DNA of 64,000 nt, taken from NCBI GenBank assembly GCA_036172665.1, contig CM069870.1, positions 28,928,001 through 28,992,000 on the forward strand. Direction: 5' to 3'. The stretch is from Prosopocoilus inquinatus (Eukaryota; Arthropoda; Insecta; Coleoptera; Lucanidae). The translations under genes and the position numbers were made by a program. The notes below the pieces were generated by a model that did not search any database, had not been told where the DNA came from, and saw only the letters and a program-made list of their open reading frames with translations. Position 1 is the stretch's first letter. Every line of letters begins with the position of its first letter. Positions 34,401 to 46,400 of this stretch are shown here, piece after piece.

Positions 34401-37400
34401 GAACAGAAACAAGGAAAGCGGGTGGTGTTAGATTTGGTAACGTACCTAAACGGCTCTGGTCGCAATATTACTACTGATAACTTCTTTACTAGCTACAGTC
34501 TTGGGCAGGAATTATTGAAACAAAAATTAACTCTTGTCGGAACTGTCCGTAAAAACCGTAAAGAGCTTCCTTCCTGTATGCTGCCGTCAAAATTTCTGTA
34601 GGCTGTAGTTTTGATGTCTACTCAACATAATAGATTTGACGTATTCGACGAAGAGCACAGAAAACCGGAAGTAATACTAAATTATAATTCCACTAAATTC
34701 GGTGTTGATACTATAGATCAAATGGCTAGGACCTATTCAACAAAAAGATGGCCACTTGCAGTATTTTTTGATCTTGTGGATTTTGCTGGAATTAATGCTT
34801 ACGTATTATTTTCTGAGCTTGACAATACATACAAAAATAAAACTGGAAGACGCCGCTTCTTACTAGAACTAGGCGAGGAATTAGTAAAACAAGAAATAGA
34901 AAATAGAATTCAATATCCCCAATCCAAGACAAGGAAAATTCATAAGGCCATTGAAAATGCAGGGTTTGGAAACTTACTTCAACAATACAAACACCCGGAC
35001 CTACCACAAAATAAACGACGAAGATCCAGCATTTGTCCACGGCAAGCAGACAGAAAAACAAATATTTTATGTGATATGTGCAGTAAATTCGTTTGTAAGG
35101 AGCATCTTGAAATGCGCACATTATGTTTTACATGTTCTAGTTTAACGTTAGATGACAGTGGCTCAGACTAATATATTCACTACAGCAAAGTATTCACCTC
35201 ATAAATAAATTTGCTTTAAAATTCATTTTGTTTATATAGTTTAGCTTGTATATATAGTTTATATACATTTAGTTTATTGATAACTATCACATACAGACAG
35301 ACTAATCAATATATATCTTTAAACATTAACAAGAAATATACGTTTTTTTTATAGCAAACCAACGCAATTTTAGGTTTGGGGTCAAAAGTGACCCCAGACG
35401 GGCAGTACGTAATTTTAAGGTAGACGGGCGGTGAGGGTTAAGCCTTTCCTAATATTTTGCGAGGGTTCTGCATGTTGTTTAAAGCTATTAAATATCTAGT
35501 TACTTGAAGCAACATTGTTATGTATCTTTTTTTCAACCATGAAGTTAGTTATAAGAGAGGTATTGATGAAGGAAGAAGAGAAAGCCTATTGAATGGGAAT
35601 AAGCTTAATGGCAGAATGTGATCTTTTATAGTTTGGAACAAATCAACTTGGGTATGACATATTAGGTCTTCAATCAATTCCTGAAAATCGTACGTCTTCA
35701 ATAACATCATATAGGTTATTACAAATTTCTTTTTTTAATACATGACAAAATTAAAACTTGTAATGAATATTTATGAGTCATACCCAACCTTGTTTGGTCT
35801 AAACTATATGTTCACGTGTGCAAAAATGGTTCAAGATAACAAATAGGAAATATACCGATTCCACCACATAAAGTAGGCACACCCGAGCGTTCACGAGGCA
35901 GTCTTACAGCGTGATCGTAAATGCGATGCCGATTTAAATGCTGTGCCTACTTGGAGTGGTTTCACCTGTATATGAATTTCAAGTTCGCAGAAGAAGGCAG
36001 AAATTAAGTTAGTTTCTGCTAAGGAAAGCAGTACCTACTGCTTTATACCAGAACGAAATATTCGAAGACAAAGATATCTCATGTAAATGCATATTGTTGA
36101 TATGTTGTCTACAAACGGTTATGTGTAACAAAGCAATCTGGGAAATTGTCAAGTCAGAGGAAGAAATACATCGGAGCATACAAAAACAAAAGATGTCACG
36201 CAAGCCACCTACTCATTCTTTGGCCTCATTATCATTAACTCACTTAAGTACTTTAGAAAAATTTTGTGCAAATCGTTTTTGATTGCAGTGAGAACCTCGA
36301 GCAGCCTCTGGACAGCTGTTTCAGCCCTGCTTGGGGCTTCTTCAGCAGAAACGTAGCTCGACATTCCCACTGCAGACCAAAAACGACTTGCCCAATTTAT
36401 TCGCAAATGCGATGTAAGAATGATGAACATATAAAATAGCGACATCTTACTATCGCTTTTTGACCTAACATTGCAGTAGGATAGACAAATTGAAGCGGGA
36501 TTTGCTCCTAATGAGTCCCCCATGCAAGGCGGCCATGCTTGCTGTCAAAGCATAATGAAAGATTTTAGAAAAATTTTGTGCAAATCGTTTTTGATTGCAG
36601 TGAGAACCTCGGGCAGCCTCTGGACAGCTGTTTCAGCCCTGCTTGGGGCTTCTTTAGCAGAAAAAACGATTTGCACAAAATTTTTCTAAAATCTTTCATT
36701 ATGCTTTGACAGCAAGCATGGCCGCCTTGCATGGGGGACTCATTAGGAGCAAATCCCGCTTCAATTTGTCTATCCTACTGCAATGTTAGGTCAAAAAGCG
36801 ATAGTAAGATGTCGCTATTTTATATGTTCATCATTCTTACATCGCATTTGCGAATAAATTGGGCAAGTCGTTTTTGGTCTGCAGTGGGAATGTCGAGCTA
36901 CGTTTTTGCTGAAGAAGCCCCAAGCAGGGCTGAAACAGCTGTCCAGAGGCTGCTCGAGGTTCTCACTGCAATCAAAAACGATTTGCACAAAATTTTTCTA
37001 AAATCTTTCATTATGCTTTGATAGCAAGCATGGCCGCCTTGCATGGGGGACTCATTAGGAGCAAATCCCGCTTCAATTTGTCTATCCTACTGCAATGTTA
37101 GGTCAAAAAGCGATAGTAAGATATCGCTATTTTATATGTTCATCACTTAAGTACGATATAATAATATAAAAATGGGTTAAATTTCCTTTACCAGTTTTTG
37201 ATGTTCTTCCAATGCACTTTTGTCCTTGTTCCTTTCAAAATTGTATAAATAAGATTGCACTTGGTCCTTACACTCTGCGTGATCTTCTGATTGATTCGCC
37301 ATGACAAGGATAAGAACTATGCCGAATATCAGCGATATCAGGAACAGTATTATTAAAGTCACTGCAAACTGTAGATAGAAGGTGAAGATTACCATTCCAG

Positions 37401-40400
37401 GTTCAAATACATGGGTTACTTACCGTAATTAACATGCATCGACTTTCCCTGATAGCACCGCAACATCCAAAGAAAGCTATTAGGAATACAACAGCACCAA
37501 ATACAATCGGAGCTATTGTCACATCCTGTTTGTACTGAACCTTAAGTACCACGCCATAGATGACCACTCCAAGGCCGCAGAGCTGAAGAGAATGTTGTAG
37601 TTAGTAACTATTACATCAGAAATTCGAGACTTTCAAAATTAAAAATCAAATCAAAAATCAATTTTTTTTCTATAGTGAATCTAATTTGCCGAAACAGTGT
37701 ATTTATGTAGCTATTATTCATTTGACAGTTGTCAAGCACTTTTCCGTGTGCTTTTTACACAAATTTGTAAGTGTAATACACTTATTATTAGCATTTTTGC
37801 TTGCTGTATTAAAGCAATCTCAGAGTATCTTCATTTCTTATTAATGAACGAAGTTAAAACTAAGTGCAAATACTCCGTCTACACAGAAGTGCACCAAACC
37901 AAAGCAAAGTGCTGAACGTTTTGTCTTGTTTAGGACGATCTGCTCCAAAATATTATGAAAAATTCGAAGGCCACTTGATGAACCGTTCAATTTATAATCA
38001 GTGTCGTCTTTATGTATGGGCCTGCTGGGCTCGGGCCCCTCGGCTAACTAACTGCATATTATGGGCAGAGCAATGAAATCTTGCATTTGTTATGTATCAA
38101 AAAAAAAAAACATTCACTAGAAAGTAAGAAAGTTAATTTAATTTTGTGGAAGCTTGTGTTTATAATTTCTGTAGGTACCTATAATGATGTTGTTTAATGA
38201 TTAGTATGGAAAATGACATTCTCAAAGAAATTAACTTTGAGGAAGTAATAGACGATTTTGTATATACTTTTCAATATTTTTCTCTTCATTTTATCAAGAT
38301 CTTTTAGTTTTTATTCTGCTTCAATAATATTGATCGTTAAAGCCTAGCTTCATTTTATTATGAAATGTTTACGATTACGAGATGGTGCAGTTCATTTTTG
38401 ATTTCTGTCAAGCCATTATTTTAAATTTTCAATTAAAACCTTAAATCATGTTACCTTTTTGTTTCTCTTGACGACTTGTTTCTCTCGACAACTTGACATT
38501 TATTTTTTTCACTCCGACGAAGCTATTAATCGGTAGTGAAACGTTGAGTGTTTTTCCAATCATATTTCTGTCCAGTTCAAGATTTAAAAAATTTTTTACT
38601 TACAATATTCATCGGACAAGAATCAACTTCATTTAAAACCTATGATAGGTTAATAGACAGGTTCTTGTTGGTAAAGACGAAATATTAGTACGGAAATTAG
38701 ATTAAAATTGTTTCCTCTGATCAGTACGAGATGGCGCACCTTATTCTTGAATCCTGTCACTCCTTGATAGAGATTTTTTTTCATTTTTTTGAACTGTGCT
38801 TTTTCTTCATTTCTTAAAGTTCAAGTTTAATTTTTACTCTACATTCAATAATATTGACCGTTAAGGACCAGGACCATTTTATCATCAAGTAATTACGATT
38901 ACGAGATGGCGCAACTGATTTTTGATTCGTATGATGTCTTAATTTTATATTTTAAATTAAAACTTATGCGGAGGTAGTAGGCAGATTTTTGTTAATAAAG
39001 TTGAAATGTTATTACAGGAAATTAGATTAAAATTGTTTTCTTTGCTCATTAAGAGATGGTGCAACTGATTCTTGATTCCTGTCGCATGATGATGATGTAT
39101 AGATTCTTTTAAAGTTTTGTTTGAACTGTGCTTTTTAGTATTTTTTCTTCATTTCTTCAAGATCTTTAAGTTTTTATTATGCATAATAATATTATTGGAT
39201 ATTATATGATTTGCGTGTCATTAATTTTCGTAAGGGAGTCTTCTAAACCAAAAGTGCGGCCACCACATGACTTAAGACGGCACTGAATATAATACAAATT
39301 AAAGAATGCAAGTATGTCATTAATGTGCAGTTACCTGCCTTGATATCGGTTATATCTGAATATAAAATAACAGTTTGATAACTTAAAGGATCCAGAAGAT
39401 ATTACCAAAAAACTATATCTTCTACTCCTCTTTTGAGACTTATAAATCCCTTTTTATGCACTTAAAAAAATTATATAGATACGTGACCTTATTTTTTGTT
39501 CTATTTGCCCTAAAAATATTGGGAAATATTTCTGAATTACGGTGTATAATTATAGAAGATCTTTTGGCTTCCTCGACTTTGTTAGAAATTCAATTGCTGT
39601 TTTTGATTTTCAGTTAAAATGAAATTTGCACGAAGACAAAAATCTCGGAGGTTACATAAGGCAGAAAACTTTTAATTTGGTATTTTACAAGGTCTTCTAT
39701 ATTACATATCTCGATATGGACGTAGGCTTAATTCATGTTTGTGAAGTGTTTAAGCAATTTTTATGAGTCATTACAGAATTAAATTTTATGCAAATTGTAT
39801 GAAACGTTTAAAGTAGATTTAAATGCAAAATAGCCAGAAGTACCACATATCAGTGGTGTCTTTGAAATTATTTTATATAAAAATTCTTGATAACTCTTGT
39901 ATTCTCGTGAATAAATAATACCAAATTAGTATTACACAAATTCGGAAAGATAAAATAAGCAATAAAATTAATAATATTAGAAGGCGTGTTTCTGACTGAC
40001 CAAAATTTGTTTGATGAAGGGACAGAAATACATGAATACTAATTACATTTTCACTTAAGCGTGATGAAATATGTATGCTTGGAACTCAGGCGAAGGCCAT
40101 ATTAATAAAACGAAATGAAAAGTTAATTCATTTACACCAAAATTACAAATGCGCTTTTAATGCTAATGAGAACGTACCTAATACAAATTTTAAAATTTTA
40201 AGTTGGGCTTTTACATATTACAATCAATACTGACGGAAATGTTGGAATACTATAGTTTGTTAAGTTAATTAAATTAAAAAATAACGAAAAATATTGAAAT
40301 TTTTCCCCAATTTTATTTATAGTTATTTTTTTTATGTTTGAGGGCAAAAGAAATGATTATACATTGACCGCCATATGAAAATTTTTTTTCATTATTGATA

Positions 40401-43400
40401 AAAAAAAATTGTGCCAATTGTACAAGAAAATTTGAAATGACTTCACGTTTTTGGTGCAAGACGTAATAGTTAAATACCAAGAAACGCCCACTTATCGCTT
40501 TAAATTTTGCGCAAAACTGAGAACTTATTTTTTTCTCAAAATATGTCGCAAAGAAAATTTAACTAATCAACACATTTAATCAAAACTTATGAAACCTGCT
40601 AAAATTTTATTTAATATATAACAATTCCAAATTATACAGGGCGATTCAAAATAAATGTCCCACCCGTTAACCACAAATAGTACACGAAAAAAAAAACAAA
40701 AAGTATCTTTGCATAAACGGTCTAGTATGCATAGTTTAAGATAAAAATGCTTTGAAGATTCAGATATAAATTGGTTGGTGGGCACTGGTATAACTGTATT
40801 GCGTCACAAGAGCAATGAACACTCGTGGAGTAGAAGGAAATACTAGCGTTTACCTTGAAATAAAATTTTAAAACGTTTTTCTTTATGGCTTTCTGTGGAA
40901 AAAAAATGTATAACACGCAATTCATTCTTTCGGACATCGAATTTTTGTATGCATGCATACGAAATGAATCATAATTTCCATTTTGAACTCAAAGGAGGTT
41001 GATTTTTGGAATGTCTCTGATATGATTTCTTAAAAATTCGTAGTTGAATGACCCTAGTAATACACTCCTAACGGGTGGGACACTTATTCTGAATCATCCT
41101 GTATAGGGGTATTTTTTAATTTCGTATTTTAAAGATATGCTGATATTTTAGCCACACAAAGATTGATCTGTAATGCTTATATTTAGTTATCGAACATGCA
41201 CCAACTATTTACGCAAAATATTTTATAAGTAGATATATTTATTATCTTTTAATTATGTCGATAAATAATAATCTCTAATAAAGCTGAATTTTAATTTTTA
41301 ATTTGTAAATACTGTTTTGAACATTCAACAATTATAAAATTCAGAGATATTTGCTAATATAACAGAATATCTATCTTTGATAGTTAAAATTTAGCATTGA
41401 TGAACGGTTCCAACTGAACACACTGTAAAGCGCAGACCGATTTGAAGCTATTATAAATTACAAGCAACAGGTAAGGTATTTGTGTCGTTCTCAGACTTTG
41501 CACTACTTGAACACACGAGTACTTGTTGCACCAAAAGTTATTATTCTCCGACTTTTTATTCTTTAGTCTCTTTACGTAAATATACTAATTTTAAACTTCC
41601 TTCAAATAAAACGATGTAAGTAAACACATTTAAAAGTTCCTAAATTTTATTTATTTATTTATTTATAATTTTATTTTTTTTTAAATTTTACTCTAAAATA
41701 TTTAATTTAATGGTATTATTAAAGGGCACTTAGTTTATTTATTTCTGAGTCAACTGAGTTACTTTTAATTAGTTAACGCGAAATAGCGTAATGTGATTTT
41801 TTAAATATTCCTAGAAAATTATAAAATCATTCTAATTTTGTCATGTCTTTTAATATGAAAAAAAAAAAACAACAATGTGTTAAAATTTCGCGTAACGTAT
41901 CAAAATGTGGTACATTTCACATACTTCAGTTGACAAATATTTCTCTTCCCTTAATAACAAAGCAATGCATAGTAGAGTTACATACTTAATTTACTAAACA
42001 CATAATCCTCAAAAATAAATTATGTCAATAAAAAGTTTAACTAGAATCATTTCTTCAATAAGCACGTACAGAAGAAAAATAAACTTGGAAAATTTCAAAT
42101 ATTTGTTTTAGAAAAATTTTGTGCAAATCGTTTTTGATTGCAGTGAGAACCTCGAGCAGCCTCTGGACAGCTGTTTCAGCCCTGCTTGGGGCTTCTTCAG
42201 CAGAAACGTAGCTCGACATTCCCACTGCAGACCAAAAACGACTTGCCCAATTTATTCGCAATTGCGATGTAAGAATGATGAACATATAAAATAGCGACAT
42301 CTTACTATCGCTTTTTGACCTAACATTGCAGTAGGATAGACAAATTGAAGCGGGATTTGCTCCTAATGAGTCCCCCATGCAAGGCGGCCATGCTTGCTGT
42401 CAAAGCATAATGAAAGGTTTTAGAAAAATTTTGTGCAAATCGTTTTTGATTGCAGTGAGAACCTCGAGCAGCCTCTGGACAGCTGTTTCAGCCCTGCTTG
42501 GGGCTAAGAATGATGAACATATAAAATAGCGACATCTTACTATCGCTTTTTGACCTAACATTGCAATTGCGAATAAATTGGGCAAGTCGTTTTTGGTCTG
42601 CAGTGGGAATGTCGAGCTACGTTTCTGCTGAAGAAGCCCCAAGCAGGGCTGAAACAGCTGTCCAGAGGCTGCTCGAGGTTCTCACTGCAATCAAAAACGA
42701 TTTGCACAAAATTTTTCTAAAACCTTTCATTATGCTTTGACAGCAAGCATGGCCGCCTTGCATGGGGGACTCATTAGGAGCAAATCCCGCTTCAATTTGT
42801 CTATCCTACTGCAATGTTAGGTCAAAAAGCGATAGTAAGATGTCGCTATTTTATATGTTCATCAAATATTTGTGTATGTATAAAAGTTTAACAAATTCCG
42901 ACACGTAGTAAAACTGTAAATTTTAAGCTATTTATTCAAATTCATTAAATTTGATGCCGAATGACGTATGCTGTCGTAAATAATTCTGAAATCTTAATGT
43001 ATAGACAAAGTTACTACCTACTCATTACCAGTAAGATAATTTAAGTATCGCAAACACTAAATGAGAAAGACATTCTGTCTAATTAAGCAAAGTATTAATT
43101 TGTACATACGTTGTAAAATTACACCTCACATTTCTTCACAGATATAAATGAAGAAGTTTAAATGCAACAAACATAGGTAATTCTAAATTACAAACGTCTT
43201 ACGACACGACAGATTTCAAACTCATCAAACGTCTGAATCTTCCCACTGATTTCTTGGCTGTACTGAAAAATTAAGCTCTTAATTTGCACAAAAGAAGTGG
43301 TATAAAAAATTCTAACAAATTTCGCAAGAACAATACTTTAAAACAGTCTGAACCAGTTGCCCAACGAAGTAATGACCAATGTTAACAGCTCGTTAAGTAT

Positions 43401-46400
43401 ACAGTTTTGATGAAAGCATGCTTTCGGCGGTTTAGCATTTCAGTAAATTGGTACAACGCATTACATTACAAAAAAAAATCTTAGAACTGTATCTTTTAAA
43501 AGGTTTTCAGATAAATCGGTGTCCTATTACTTGTTGGATTAAAACATTTTACCCTGATAAGGCATCTTTCTCCCTGGTGTGAACTCACACCATACGCAGG
43601 TAGGTATATTGAAAACCCTCTAACCCTAATTTGGATATTAACAAATACCATCACGTACAGATAATTTTCGAAAAAATATCTGGTTGGTCAATTTGGAAAT
43701 TATATTTTGTAACTTGAAGTGTCAACAAATGTCGGTCGCTACATATTTTGTTAGCAATCTGATAAAAAAATTAATTTATTGAGCTATTTTATACTTTATG
43801 AAACCTGAGTGACCTAATAGTTGCCCGGCCAAGCATCAAATGCGTTGCCTACGTGATCAACCAACTCGGCTGTGTAACTGTTTCATAAAATAACTCGTCA
43901 AAGCACTTGAATTTTCATTTTGTTAGGTAGTCGGCTGAATGTGTAGCTACATTTTTTTTCACATCTTAAATTACAATATAAATAGGTTATTACATATTTT
44001 CCATTATCGACTTAAATTAACTAAAATTGAAAACAACGGTTTGACCTCCTCTTAACCTAGCATATGGAATTATTTTTAGCTTTGCGGGAGTGTCTTCAAT
44101 TTGGAACATATGCTCATTAAAACCACTTATTAAAGAACCACTTGCTAATTAAAAACTGTATGTAGAATTTGCCGAAAGATAAGAGAATTAAACTAGAAAC
44201 AATAAAAATAGATACCTAAAAGAGAACAGTAATTTATTGTGACTTTTAAAATTCGAAAAAGGTGTCTTTATATATCCTTTAATAAGTAAAGTTACCTATC
44301 TAATTAATTTATGTGTTCTATATTCTAAAGTTAAAAATAAATACTATCATTTAGAACAAGTGTTACCATCAAGGTCTTTGAATCTATTATTGACTTGACA
44401 AGCCTTGTTATTATCTGGGTTTTGACGTATGCGAGGGAATGCGAAGGGGATGGGGTACTTCACTAGGGTGGATATTTCCACTTTCCTAAATGCCTGTTGC
44501 TATACATATACACATACAGGTTGTGTCAGTTATTTTTGATTATAAAACACGTAATATTTTCCTTTCAACACCGAGCACATGCTTGCTAGTGCACACGGAC
44601 ATTGCTCAATAAAACTGGCAATATACAGCGTGTTAGGTCATTGATTTCACACCTTTACACACCATATTGGAGACACACTGTAGAGTAAAAAAAGTCCTAA
44701 TAATTTGGGGTGGTATGGTTTTCGTTTTCGAGAAAAAAAATTACAAAAAAATTGTTTAGAAACCATTGGTTAACGTTTCCCATGCCGCAAACGTCTGTCC
44801 GACCAGAAGTCGTAAATTCAGTTGAATGTTTTTTTTTTCTTATATCTTTCTACGCAAATGACGCCAAGGTCAGTGCCTTAACAAATTTTAGAGTGCGCAG
44901 ATCAGTGCAGATGTATACACAAAGAATGAAATTGTTACATAAATAAAACTTTATTATTTTACGATTAATTAAAGCTCGAAGGACGCTGAAGTGAGGCTTG
45001 TTTTTGATATTATTTATAAACATGTTACGAACAAAAAAAAAACAATCGAATATGCAGAAATTACGTGCTTTAAATACGCCTCAACTTATTTATGCATTTG
45101 GGTAGACCGAATATCTACTTTAATAGACGCCTTTGTGATATATCCGGTTCGGCGGTTCCAAACAGTTCATACTTTTTGAAATTTTCAAAACTGGGCAAAA
45201 CGGACATTATGTGAAGGAAGTTTTTACTCTGTTTAGCAATCTACAATTTTAATTTGTCAAGGCAATAGCCAAACACCCTGTATAGCATTAATAAATCTTT
45301 TGTGAATAGTTTTGAACATTGTTTCAATAAATTCTAAAAAGAAGACAGTAAGTATAGTTCAGTTCAAGTCACTGGTTCTGTATTAATGTACCAATTTCTT
45401 TCGTACTGAAATGAAAATGAAATGAAAAGTGCATAATAAATTAGAAGTACTTTTTATATGATAAAAGGCTGTCCCGGGAGTAAAGGTCAGTACTTCATAG
45501 GGGTCCAGAGTATGTTAAAAAGTTTATATAAACATATTCATTTATTTTATTTTTAATTTCTTTAACACCAAAGTCATAAGGCCGTGGATTCGAATGGCCT
45601 CTCGGGGTGATCATTACTCACTTTCGCAATTAAATTTAACACTGCTTAGCATCACTTAACAAAAAAATTATAATTATAATTCAATACTTAATCAATATTT
45701 ATCTCAGAATCCATTAATAAAAGACCACCTGTTTATATAAACTTTTTGACTTAGAAGAGCTTCAAGAAGTATTGACCTTTCCTCCCCGGACACCTGATGT
45801 AACAGAAATTTTTTTTTCTTTTGAAGAAAATAGTATTTTATCATCTTATTAGAGCGAAGAATGAAGAATGCATAGTTAAGGATGATGTAAGTGAGCTTAT
45901 AGTAAGCTTATCGAGTTGTTTTATTTCGACTTGCCCGGATAACCGGACTAAGGCCCGTAAGATTTGATATAAAATCTTATATCTATAAAGTGCTTTTATA
46001 GGCAATGCTCGTTGGTGGGATTTATGTTTCTCTGTCACTTTGTGCAAGATTTTATTTCAAATCTTGCTCGGATCTAACGTATAATTATTTTCAAATATGT
46101 ATATTCAGTCTTTTGTAAACCTATTTATTAAATATGAAATGTTAAAAAGAAAATTATAAAATTGTAAGTTATTGTATAAATCTTTATCGGGGAAAAACCT
46201 GTTCTATTTAGTTTAATAAAATTTGCATATGCATGAATCTTCTAGTTCCCAAAAATAAAAATAAAATAAAAGACGAAATTCAAGAAACTCAACTTTGAAT
46301 CCAAATTTATTTATTTTTACATATACGCTATATATTAAGAGTAGGTACCAAAAAGAAAGAATTACAATAAAACTAAAAATAAAGATTAGTACGTGTAACT

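Noticed and set aside
45575..45610. GTGGATTCGAATGGC as a tRNA box B.
   Set aside because: It deviates from the box B consensus, has no box A upstream, and lies inside the MITE at 45468-45798.
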